This document shows positions 1 through 5,823 of a stretch of 19,790 nt of DNA, one piece after another. Location of the stretch: positions 1 to 19,790 of the forward strand of contig JBJMLA010000096.1 in NCBI GenBank assembly GCA_045805505.1, in the 5' to 3' direction. The number at the start of each line of letters is the position of its first letter. Within the stretch, counting starts at the first letter, position 1. A program made the position numbers and the translations under genes. The notes under the pieces were generated by a model, which made no database searches, had not been told where the DNA came from, and worked only from the letters and a program-made list of their open reading frames with translations. The DNA comes from BP-464 sp045805505 (lineage in GTDB: Bacteria > Actinomycetota > Thermoleophilia > Solirubrobacterales > Solirubrobacteraceae).

Positions 1-1
1 C

Positions 2-913
2 GACCGCGGCGTCGTGCACTGCGAGGACCGCGAGGTCTGGGTGCGCTCGTACCCGCTGCCGATCGACGCGGCCGCGACCGCGCGCACCGCGTCGAGCGAG
101 CGGACTCGGCAGTTCGAGCGCGAGCTGCTCGAGCGCCGGCGCGACGCGATGATCCTGCGCGTCGACCGCGCCGACCTCTCCAAGAACGTCTTGCGCGGCT
201 TCAGCGCCTTCGACCTCTTCCTCGAGCAGCAACCCGAGTGGCGCGAGCGCGTCCGCGCGCTCGAGGAGCCGCTGCTCGCCCGCCGCCGGGAGTTCTCGAT
301 CCTGCGCGTCGACCGCGCCGACCTCTCCAAGAACGTCCTGCGCGGCTTCACCGCGTTCGACATCTTCCTCGACCAGCACCCCGAGTTCATCGAGCGCATC
401 ACCTTCACCGCGCACCTGATGCCGTCGCGGACGGACGTGCCCGAGTACGCGGAGTACCTCGAGCGCATCGAGGCGCTCGTCGCGGTCGTCAACCACCGGC
501 ACGGCACGCCGGACTGGATGCCGATCCAGCTCAAGCTGCGCGACGACCTCGAGGAGGCCGTCGCCGCCTACAAGCACTACGACGTGCTGCTGGTCAACGC
601 GATGTTCGACGGCATGAACCTCGTGGCCAAGGAGGGGCCGCTGGTCAACGAGCACGACGGCGTCTCGATCCTGTCGGAGAACACGGGCGCGCACGAGGAG
701 CTCGGCGAGTTCGCCCTGTCGGTCAACCCGTTCGACATCCAGGAGACCGCGGACTCGATCCACGCGGCCCTGACGATGGCTCCCGAGGAGCGCTCCCGCC
801 GCGCCCAGGGCCTCAAGGCCAAGGTCACCGAGCGCGACCCCGGCGACTGGATCGACGAGCAGCTCGCCGACATCCGCAAGAAGGCGGGCGGCGCCACTTC
901 CTCGACGCCCTAG
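2..913 (+). CDS. otsA: Trehalose-6-phosphate synthase (GT20), 3' part, 5' end outside window
   Basis: The reading frame is open from the left edge, so the true start lies upstream and only the C-terminal part is visible. GT20 enzymes transfer glucose from UDP-glucose to glucose-6-phosphate to make trehalose-6-phosphate in the cytoplasm. Recognisable family segments appear in order: SYPLPID (end of the N-terminal Rossmann domain), VDRADLSK (the Arg and Lys that contact the UDP phosphates in E. coli OtsA), TAHLMPSRTDVPEY, DGMNLVAKE (acidic and main-chain contacts to the nucleotide sugar) and ALSVNPFDI near the end. The segment around VDRADLSK is present twice in tandem with a 49-residue period; a normal family member has it once. 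The TAG stop overlaps the stop of the opposing gene inside a CTAG. Whether the duplicated protein is active cannot be told from sequence. Confidence 0.88.
   Translation, partial: DRGVVHCEDREVWVRSYPLPIDAAATARTASSERTRQFERELLERRRDAMILRVDRADLSKNVLRGFSAFDLFLEQQPEWRERVRALEEPLLARRREFSILRVDRADLSKNVLRGFTAFDIFLDQHPEFIERITFTAHLMPSRTDVPEYAEYLERIEALVAVVNHRHGTPDWMPIQLKLRDDLEEAVAAYKHYDVLLVNAMFDGMNLVAKEGPLVNEHDGVSILSENTGAHEELGEFALSVNPFDIQETADSIHAALTMAPEERSRRAQGLKAKVTERDPGDWIDEQLADIRKKAGGATSSTP
116..262 (+). repeat. In-frame tandem duplication inside otsA, copy 1
   Basis: This is the first of two adjacent 147-nt units, 49 codons each. The core at 151-190 is identical over 40 nt to 298-337. Outside the core the copies differ at scattered codons and amino acids, for example S/T, L/I, E/D, Q/H and W/F. 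Each copy encodes the UDP-phosphate-binding VDRADLSK motif. Confidence 0.85.
263..409 (+). repeat. In-frame tandem duplication inside otsA, copy 2
   Basis: This is the second 147-nt unit and runs directly into the normal downstream part of the GT-B C-terminal domain (FTAHLMPSR). The preceding copy instead joins the normal upstream part, so the extra material is inserted exactly at the first strand and helix of the C-terminal domain. Unit boundaries are approximate by a few codons because the flanks have diverged. Confidence 0.85.
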
Positions 914-1371
914 GGCGCGATCCCGAACTCGGCTGCCGCGGTCGCGGGGGCCGAGGGCGGCGAGGGAGCGGGGATGGGAGCGGGCGGCGCAGCGGGCGCC
1001 GGTGCCGCCACCGCTGGGCGGGCAAAGTGACCACCGCGGTCACTTTGGCGGCCCGCCTCTCGAGATCGCACCGGCTGACGCGGCCGTGGGCGGTGAAAGT
1101 GACCCCTGCGGTGACTTCGCCGGCCCAACTCCGGCGGCCGGCGGACGACCCGTGGCGCTCGCGCCCGCCTCCCTCTCGATGCCGAAGAGCCCGGCACCAC
1201 ATCGGCGCCCTCAGCCGCCGGCGCAGCAGGCCGCGGAGCCCCGGACGGCACCGCCGGCGGGGGCGCATCGAGGCGCGGCCAGAGCACCACGACGGCCGCC
1301 ACGGCCAGCAGCGCGGCGAGCTTCAGCACGTTGTCCCAGCGCACGCGCGCGGGCAAGGAGGCACGGGTCAT
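910..1371 (-). CDS. Small membrane-anchored Pro/Ala-rich protein, unknown function
   Basis: The 153-residue reading frame starts at ATG 1371 with a basic N-terminus (MTRASLPARVRW), then one hydrophobic segment (about residues 16-31, LKLAALLAVAAVVVLWP), then a long Pro/Ala/Arg-rich low-complexity tail ending EFGIAP. This is the usual build of a single-pass protein with a disordered extracytoplasmic part. Its TAG stop shares a CTAG with the otsA stop. The middle of the tail is formed by two 40-nt repeat copies spaced 72 nt apart, so both are read in the same frame. No enzymatic domain is visible. The plus-strand frames here are also open because of GC richness, but none has a recognisable protein. 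The gene is supported by its TM segment and position rather than by a known family. Confidence 0.55.
   Translation of the reverse strand: MTRASLPARVRWDNVLKLAALLAVAAVVVLWPRLDAPPPAVPSGAPRPAAPAAEGADVVPGSSASRGRRARAPRVVRRPPELGRRSHRRGHFHRPRPRQPVRSREAGRQSDRGGHFARPAVAAPAPAAPPAPIPAPSPPSAPATAAAEFGIAP
1015..1054. repeat. 40-nt repeat element copy 1 with perfect hairpin
   Basis: It matches 1087-1126 at 33 of 40 positions by eye. It contains a perfect inverted repeat: AAAGTGACC at 1024-1032 and GGTCACTTT at 1038-1046 with a 5-nt loop, extendable by one C-G pair on the outside. The element is AT-richer than its surroundings in the arms and looks like a REP-type palindrome placed inside the low-complexity part of the minus-strand gene. 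Confidence 0.7.
1087..1126. repeat. 40-nt repeat element copy 2, degenerate hairpin
   Basis: This second copy lies 72 nt downstream of the first. It keeps TGGGCGG, AAAGTGACC (1096-1104) and GCGGT, but the right arm reads GGTGACTTC, so the hairpin is decayed. The 72-nt spacing equals 24 codons. Confidence 0.65.
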
Positions 1372-1419
1372 GCCTGCACTAGGGCGCCCGGCCCGGTCGT
1401 TCGCCCCAGGGCCCTTTGG

Positions 1420-1425
1420 TATCTT
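1420..1425 (+). promoter_or_regulatory. Probable -10 element for rpsF (TATCTT)
   Basis: TATCTT fits TANNNT and ends 11 nt before the rpsF ATG at 1437. Transcription would begin at or just before the start codon, so the mRNA would be leaderless or nearly so. No Shine-Dalgarno is visible and no convincing -35 is seen. Confidence 0.4.
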
Positions 1426-1436
1426 CGCCCCTGCTC

Positions 1437-1868
1437 ATGGCTGCCACCAAGCCCCTTTACGACCTGGTCCTGATGCTCGACACGAGCGCCGAGGACGCCC
1501 GCCGCTCCGAGATCCTCACGAGCGTCCGGGATGCCGTCACCGCCGGTGGCGAGGTCGTCAACGAGCAGGACTGGGGCCCGCGCGCCATGGCGTTCGAGAT
1601 CGGCAAGAAGAAGGACGCCGAGTACCACCTGCTCCAGTTCCACGGCACGCCCGAGCTGCTCAGCCAGCTCGACCGCACGCTGCGGATCACCGACGAGGTC
1701 GTCCGCTTCCGCGTCATCAAGCTCGCTCCCGGCACCCCGGCTCCGCCCGAGTCGCGCCCGGAGCCCCGCCCCGGCGGCACCGTGGAGGTCTCCGCGGCCC
1801 CCGAGGACGCCCCGGAGCCCGCCTACGAGTCCGCTCCCGCGGGTGCGTTCGGCGACGACGACGCCTAG
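1437..1868 (+). CDS. rpsF: 30S ribosomal protein S6
   Basis: The 143-residue product starts MAATKPLYDLVLMLD, the typical S6 N-terminus. S6 binds the central domain of 16S rRNA as a heterodimer with S18. The N-terminal ~95 residues form the S6 fold, with conserved signals including YDLVLMLD, WGPRAMAFEIGKKKDAEYHLLQFHG and LRITDEVVRFRVIK. A Pro/Glu/Ala-rich tail of about 45 residues follows and makes it longer than the E. coli protein core. An in-frame TTG at 1416 would add seven residues but lies over the -10 element, so ATG 1437 is preferred. It is followed by ssb in the classic rpsF-ssb-rpsR-rplI order. Confidence 0.95.
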   Translation: MAATKPLYDLVLMLDTSAEDARRSEILTSVRDAVTAGGEVVNEQDWGPRAMAFEIGKKKDAEYHLLQFHGTPELLSQLDRTLRITDEVVRFRVIKLAPGTPAPPESRPEPRPGGTVEVSAAPEDAPEPAYESAPAGAFGDDDA

Positions 1869-1938
1869 TTCGTCGCAGCACTCCCCGGAAACTGCAGCAA
1901 CTTCCGCGCCGGGCGCCTTTTCGCTCCGGGACCGTCCG

Positions 1939-1944
1939 TAGACT
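1939..1944 (+). promoter_or_regulatory. Possible -10 element for ssb (TAGACT)
   Basis: TAGACT lies in the 113-nt gap between rpsF and ssb, 37 nt before the ssb GTG. It is identical to the hexamer in front of purA. The -35 region is weak. It would give a short leader that includes the AAAGGA Shine-Dalgarno at 1971-1976. Confidence 0.35.
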
Positions 1945-1981
1945 CGGCACCAGTCTTCCGTTCGTCCCCGAAAGGACCCCA

Positions 1982-2458
1982 GTGGCCGCTTCGAACATCA
2001 ACCGGGTGATCATCACCGGCAACCTCACCGCCGATCCCGAGCTTCGCTCCCTGCCGAGCGGCACGTCCGTGTGCAAGCTGCGGATCGCCGTCAACACCCG
2101 CCGCAAGGACGGCCAGTCCGGCGAGTGGGTCGACAAGGCCAACTACTTCGACGTGACGGTCTGGGGCGCGCAGGGCGAGAACTGCTCGCGCTACCTGTCC
2201 AAGGGCCGCGCCGCCGCCATCGACGGCCGGCTGGAGTGGCGCGAGTGGCAGGACCAGCAGGGCAACAAGCGCCAGAGCGTCGAGATCGTCGCCGACACCG
2301 TGCAGTTCCTGTCGAGCCCCGACGGCCCCCAGGGCGGCGGCAACGGCGGCGGCTTCACCGCCTCGCGCACCGACGTCCCGGTCAACACCGACGACTTCGC
2401 CACGGCGCCGGTCGGTGGCGGGTCGAGCCCCGCGGCCGACGACGACATCCCGTTCTAG
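1982..2458 (+). CDS. ssb: Single-stranded DNA-binding protein
   Basis: The 158-residue protein has an N-terminal OB fold (NRVIITGNLTADPELR, then NYFDVTVWG and LEWREWQDQQGNKRQSVEI), a Gly-rich linker at about residues 117-126, and the acidic C-terminal tip DDDIPF through which SSB recruits replication and repair proteins. The GTG start at 1982 is supported by AAAGGA five nt upstream (1971-1976) and by the conserved ASNINRVI N-terminus. It coats single-stranded DNA in replication, recombination and repair. A GC hairpin follows nine nt after the stop, so read-through into rpsR may be limited. Confidence 0.95.
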   Translation: MAASNINRVIITGNLTADPELRSLPSGTSVCKLRIAVNTRRKDGQSGEWVDKANYFDVTVWGAQGENCSRYLSKGRAAAIDGRLEWREWQDQQGNKRQSVEIVADTVQFLSSPDGPQGGGNGGGFTASRTDVPVNTDDFATAPVGGGSSPAADDDIPF

Positions 2459-2466
2459 GCCGCTGA

Positions 2467-2486
2467 CCGCCGAAATCGTTCGGCGG
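2467..2486 (+). terminator. Hairpin after ssb, candidate terminator
   Basis: A perfect 8-bp stem CCGCCGAA/TTCGGCGG encloses the loop ATCG and starts nine nt after the ssb stop. There is no T-tract, so it is not a canonical intrinsic terminator, but its position suggests a transcript-end or mRNA-stability structure. Confidence 0.45.
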
Positions 2487-2509
2487 CGACCTGACCGGTC
2501 CTGAGCTTC

Positions 2510-2515
2510 TACACT
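2510..2515 (+). promoter_or_regulatory. Possible -10 element for rpsR-rplI (TACACT)
   Basis: TACACT fits TANNNT and lies between the post-ssb hairpin and the leader hairpin. A start about six to seven nt downstream would put the 10-bp hairpin at the very 5' end of a leader of about 54 nt. No good -35 is seen at 17 nt. Confidence 0.4.
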
Positions 2516-2520
2516 GTGCG

Positions 2521-2545
2521 GACGCGCGCCCTCCTGGCGCGCGTC
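2521..2545 (+). promoter_or_regulatory. Perfect leader hairpin upstream of rpsR
   Basis: GACGCGCGCC and GGCGCGCGTC form a perfect 10-bp stem around the loop CTCCT (2531-2535). The UCCU of the loop is complementary to the AGGA of the rpsR Shine-Dalgarno (2568-2571). It may be a 5' stabiliser, a translational control element or a terminator of upstream transcription. Confidence 0.55.
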
Positions 2546-2575
2546 TTCACGTAGCAGCTCACTTCTAAGGATTTC

Positions 2576-2887
2576 ATGGCCAAGCAGCGCAGCAAGCCGA
2601 CGCGCAGGCGCGAGAAGAAGGGCGGTCCGGGTTCGGGCCGCCGCAAGTCCTGCCCGTACTGCAAGGACAAGATCGAGCAGGTCGACTACAAGGACACCGG
2701 CAACCTGCGCCGGTTCATCTCCGAGCGGGGCAAGATCCGCTCGCGCCGGATCACCGGCGCGTGCCGGCGCCACCAGAGCCAGATCGCCACGGCGGTCAAG
2801 CGCGCTCGCGAGCTGGCGCTCCTGCCCTACGTCAACGAGAACGCCACCGCCGGCGCTCGCGCCCCGCGGCGCGACGAGGACAGATAG
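2576..2887 (+). CDS. rpsR: 30S ribosomal protein S18, zinc-type
   Basis: The 103-residue protein pairs with S6 on the 30S platform. It has a basic N-terminus rich in Lys/Arg, the Cys pair CPYC, then the S18 core (DYKDTGNLRRFISERGKIRSRRITGACRRHQ) and ALLPYV near the end. The CxxC plus the later CRRH gives the Cys-Cys-Cys-His set of the zinc-binding C+ form of S18. ATG 2576 is preceded by AAGGA at 2567-2571. It is probably co-transcribed with rplI, which begins two nt after its stop. The pair is separated from rpsF-ssb by two hairpins and a candidate promoter. Confidence 0.95.
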   Translation: MAKQRSKPTRRREKKGGPGSGRRKSCPYCKDKIEQVDYKDTGNLRRFISERGKIRSRRITGACRRHQSQIATAVKRARELALLPYVNENATAGARAPRRDEDR

Positions 2888-2889
2888 TC

Positions 2890-3339
2890 ATGCCTGAGGC
2901 GATCCTGCTTCAGGACGTCGAGAACGTCGGCGAGAAGGGTGCCGTCGTCGACGTCAGCAAGGGCTACCTGCGCAACTTCCTGCTCCCGCGCAAGCTCGCC
3001 GCTCCGGCGACCAAGGGCGCCATCGCGGTGGCCCAGAAGCGCGCCGAGACCGAGGAGAAGGCCGCTCGCGACGCGACCGAGCGCGCCCACGACTACGCCG
3101 AGACGCTCAACCGCACGGTCCTGACGATCACCCAGCAGGCCGGCGACGACGGCCGCCTGTTCGGCAGCGTCACCACCCAGGACATCGCGGACGCGATCAA
3201 GGACGCGCGCGACATCACGATCGACAAGCGCAACGTGCATCTCGACCAGCCCATCAAGGCGGTCGGCACCCACATGGTCGTCGTGGAGGTCGCCACCGGC
3301 GTGACCGCCACGATCAAGACCATGGTCAACGCGCAGTAG
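2890..3339 (+). CDS. rplI: 50S ribosomal protein L9
   Basis: The 149-residue protein has the standard L9 length and build. The N-terminal rRNA-binding domain reads AILLQDVENVGEKGAVVDVSKGYLRNFLLP, a charged helix of about 35 residues rich in Ala/Glu/Arg follows, and the C-terminal domain contains GRLFGSVTTQDIADAI. L9 stabilises the L1-stalk side of the large subunit and helps keep the reading frame. The ATG lies two nt after the rpsR stop, so the two are almost certainly co-transcribed and possibly translationally coupled. Confidence 0.96.
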   Translation: MPEAILLQDVENVGEKGAVVDVSKGYLRNFLLPRKLAAPATKGAIAVAQKRAETEEKAARDATERAHDYAETLNRTVLTITQQAGDDGRLFGSVTTQDIADAIKDARDITIDKRNVHLDQPIKAVGTHMVVVEVATGVTATIKTMVNAQ

Positions 3340-3346
3340 ATCCGCC

Positions 3347-3919
3347 GTGGAGCCTCGCCCGAGCAGCATGCGCGAGCGCATGCTGGCCGGCGGGGACTAC
3401 CTGGCGAGCGATGCCGAGCTGCTCGCCCTGCGCGACCGCGGCAAGGCGCTGACGGAGCGCTTCAACGCCATCCCGCACGCCGAGACCGCCGAGCGCGACC
3501 ACGTGCTGCGCGAGCTGCTGGGCGCGGTAGGCGACGGCGTCGAGGTCCTGACGGGCTTTCGCTGCGACTACGGCAGCAACATCACCATCGGCGCCGGCGC
3601 GTTCGTCAACTTCAACTGCGTGATGCTCGACGTCGCCCCGATCACCATCGGCGCCGCCTGCCAGCTGGCCACCAACGTCCAGCTGCTCACCGCCACCCAC
3701 CCCGTCGACCCGGCTCGCCGCCGCGAGGGCTGGGAGTCGGGCGCGCCGATCACGCTGGGCGAGAACGTCTGGCTGGGCGGTGGCGCCATCGTCGGCCCGG
3801 GCGTCACGATCGGCGAGGACTCCGTGATCGGCGCCGGCGCGGTCGTGACCCGAGACGTGCCCGCCGGCGTGGTCGCCGTGGGCAACCCGGCCCGCGTCCT
3901 GCGCGAGATCGCGGGCTAG
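3347..3919 (+). CDS. maa: Maltose/galactoside O-acetyltransferase-like hexapeptide protein
   Basis: Up to 190 residues. The N-terminal maltose-acetyltransferase helix region (MRERMLAGGDYLASDAELLALRDR, continuing to RFNAIP) is followed by left-handed beta-helix hexapeptide repeats (ITIGAGAFVNFN, ITIGAACQLA, ITLGENVWLGGG, VTIGEDSVIGAG). A catalytic His is present in LLTATHPVD, and the usual end reads GNPARVLREI. The family moves acetyl from acetyl-CoA to sugar hydroxyls in the cytoplasm; the actual substrate is not determined by sequence. GTG 3347 begins seven nt after rplI, but the family usually starts at the equivalent of ATG 3368, and neither has a good Shine-Dalgarno, so the start is uncertain by seven codons. 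Co-transcription with rplI is likely. Confidence 0.85.
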   Translation: MEPRPSSMRERMLAGGDYLASDAELLALRDRGKALTERFNAIPHAETAERDHVLRELLGAVGDGVEVLTGFRCDYGSNITIGAGAFVNFNCVMLDVAPITIGAACQLATNVQLLTATHPVDPARRREGWESGAPITLGENVWLGGGAIVGPGVTIGEDSVIGAGAVVTRDVPAGVVAVGNPARVLREIAG

Positions 3920-3929
3920 CGTGCAGGCG

Positions 3930-4295
3930 ATGAGCGAGCCCGAGCCCGACAGCGGACCCCGCCTCCTGGGCGTCGGGAAGCGCACCGAGAACGCGGTCGC
4001 CATGCAGAACCTCCTGCGCCGCGCGGGCTACCGGGCGCGCAACTTCGCGATCTCCGACGACGCGGAGGGCGACCGGCTCCTGATCGCCGAGCTCGCCGAG
4101 GGCTACGACGCGGTGCTGATCGGCAGCTTCATCAACGGCCAGCACGCGGAGCTGCCCGCCTCGCCGCAGACCACCGCCTGGTTCAACCGCCTGCTCAACG
4201 TCATCGGCGAGCACGCCCCGGGCACCCGGATCGTCCTGGTCCGCAAGCCCTCCGACGTGGTCGCCGTGGTCGAATCGGTGCTCGGCCGCAACTGA
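3930..4295 (+). CDS. Small alpha/beta protein of unknown function
   Basis: The 121-residue frame starts at ATG 3930 (or GTG 3921), about ten nt after the acetyltransferase stop. I do not recognise the family. The pattern of hydrophobic strands alternating with helices (LLGVG; helix AVAMQNLLRRAGY; RNFAI; helix; YDAVLIGSFI; helix; GTRIVLV; helix VVAVVESVLG) suggests a compact flavodoxin-like or receiver-like alpha/beta sandwich. There is no phospho-acceptor Asp arrangement clear enough to call a response regulator. No signal peptide or TM segment is visible. It lies between the L9/acetyltransferase genes and dnaB, probably as the last gene of that run. Codon use is normal for the window. Confidence 0.7.
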   Translation: MSEPEPDSGPRLLGVGKRTENAVAMQNLLRRAGYRARNFAISDDAEGDRLLIAELAEGYDAVLIGSFINGQHAELPASPQTTAWFNRLLNVIGEHAPGTRIVLVRKPSDVVAVVESVLGRN

Positions 4296-4416
4296 CCCTG
4301 CACGTCGTCCGCCCCGGGGAGGAGCCTCGGAGGCCATGGGTTACGAGTTCGACCCGAACGGTGAAATTTCTGCCCTCAGAGCGGGGTCTTCGGTGGGCCT
4401 CCATCCGGTCGATGGC

Positions 4417-4422
4417 TATGGT
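4417..4422 (+). promoter_or_regulatory. Probable -10 element for dnaB (TATGGT)
   Basis: TATGGT ends nine nt before the GTG at 4432. It lies in a stretch with relaxed third-position GC that differs from the coding DNA on both sides. The spacing implies a leaderless or near-leaderless transcript. Confidence 0.4.
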
Positions 4423-4431
4423 CGATCGCCA

Positions 4432-5823
4432 GTGAGCGCCTACCCCGAATCGCCCCCCGCACCGCCCGCGATCGGCGCCGCTCCGCCCCACTCGCTCGAG
4501 GCCGAGCGGTCCGTCCTCGGAGCGATCCTGCTCTCGGACAAGACGCTCTACGCGCTGGTCATCGACGAGGGCCTGCAGCCCGAGGACTTCTACCGCGAGC
4601 GCCACGCGGTCGTCTACCGGGCGATCCTCGACCTCTACAGCGAGAACGAGCCCGTCGACGTCCTGACGGTCACCGAGGCGCTGCGCTCGGCCGGGATGCT
4701 CGAGGACGCGGGCGGCGCCGCCGCGGTCGACGAGCTCGCCGCCGCCGTCCCCGCGGCCGGCAACGCCCGGCGCTACGCCCAGATCGTCCGCGAGCACGCG
4801 CTCATGCGCCGGCTGCTCACGACGACCTACGCGATCCAGTCGCAGGTCCTCAACAACGAGGCGCTGCCGCGCGAGATCGTCGAGCAGGCCGAGCGCGCGA
4901 TGTTCGAGGTCGCCCACGACGAGCGGACCAAGGACTTCGCCCACGTCAGCGACGTCCTGCACCACGAGGTCCAGGTCTGGCAGGACCTCGCGTCGGGCAA
5001 GCAGTCGCTGACCGGCACGCCGTCGGGCTTCTCCGACCTCGACGAGATCACCGGCGGGTTCCAGCCCGGCAACCTGATCATCATCGCCGCGCGCCCGTCG
5101 ATGGGGAAGTCGGCCCTGGTCACCAACATGGCCGAGAACGTCGCGCTGCACAAGACCGACCCCAAGCCGGTCGCGCTGTTCAGCCTCGAGATGGCCGAGT
5201 CCGAGCTCGCCATGCGCTTCATCGCCAGCCGCGCGCGGATCAAGGGCGACGACCTGCGCAAGGGCCGGCTGAAGGAGGAGCGCAAGTGGAAGCTCGTCCT
5301 CGACGCCGCCGAGGACTACTCGAGCGCGCCGCTGCACCTCGACGACTCCTCCGACATCAGCCTGCTCGAGATCCGGGCCAAGGCCCGCCGCCTACACTCG
5401 CAGATGAAGTCCAAGTACGGCGGCCTCGGGCTGATCATCGTCGACTACCTGCAGCTGCTGCGCCCGGACGGGCGCATCGAGAGCCGCGTGGAGCAGGTCG
5501 GCCAGATGTCGCGTGGCCTGAAGATCCTCGCCCGCGAGCTCGAGGTCCCGGTCATCGCGCTGTCCCAGCTGTCCCGCGGGGTCGAGTCGCGCACCGACAA
5601 GCGCCCGCTGCTGTCCGACCTGCGCGAGTCCGGCCAGATCGAGCAGGACGCCGACCTGGTCGTCTTCATCTACCGCGACGAGTACTACAACCCGGACACC
5701 ACCGAGCGCCCGGGCGAGGCCGACCTGATCATCGCCAAGCACCGCAACGGCGGCCTCGGCGAGGTCCCGCTCGTCTTCCAGGGCGAGTTCACCCGCTTCA
5801 TGAACCGCTCGCCGGACATGTGA
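4432..5823 (+). CDS. dnaB: Replicative DNA helicase DnaB
   Basis: The 463-residue hexameric helicase unwinds the fork. The N-terminal domain starts PPHSLEAERSVLGAILL. The RecA-like domain has Walker A ARPSMGKS (residues 220-227), SLEMAE, Walker B LIIVDYLQLL, the ALSQLSRGVESR segment and DLRESGQIEQDADLV. There is no intein at the usual sites. The frame is open back to ATG 4336, but codons 4336-4431 use many A/T-ending triplets (GAA, ATT, TCT, AGA, CAT, TAT, CGA), unlike the rest of the gene, and carry a -10-like TATGGT. GTG 4432 is therefore the better start. Its TGA overlaps the next ATG by one base (TGATG), coupling it to the loader gene. Confidence 0.95.
   Translation: MSAYPESPPAPPAIGAAPPHSLEAERSVLGAILLSDKTLYALVIDEGLQPEDFYRERHAVVYRAILDLYSENEPVDVLTVTEALRSAGMLEDAGGAAAVDELAAAVPAAGNARRYAQIVREHALMRRLLTTTYAIQSQVLNNEALPREIVEQAERAMFEVAHDERTKDFAHVSDVLHHEVQVWQDLASGKQSLTGTPSGFSDLDEITGGFQPGNLIIIAARPSMGKSALVTNMAENVALHKTDPKPVALFSLEMAESELAMRFIASRARIKGDDLRKGRLKEERKWKLVLDAAEDYSSAPLHLDDSSDISLLEIRAKARRLHSQMKSKYGGLGLIIVDYLQLLRPDGRIESRVEQVGQMSRGLKILARELEVPVIALSQLSRGVESRTDKRPLLSDLRESGQIEQDADLVVFIYRDEYYNPDTTERPGEADLIIAKHRNGGLGEVPLVFQGEFTRFMNRSPDM

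Noticed and set aside
1015..1126. CRISPR array
   Set aside because: There are only two copies, both palindromic and diverged, within a coding region, with no further repeats or spacers.
1416..1436. TTG start for rpsF at 1416
   Set aside because: It overlaps the TATCTT element and adds residues not typical of S6; ATG 1437 gives the family N-terminus.
238..1473. 411-codon plus-strand frame across the otsA end and the following gap
   Set aside because: It is a shifted frame of otsA with Arg/Pro-rich nonsense composition. The gap is better explained by the minus-strand membrane-anchored gene.
4336..4431. N-terminal extension of DnaB from ATG 4336
   Set aside because: Third codon positions are AT-rich here, unlike any real gene in the window, and a -10-like hexamer lies inside the stretch.
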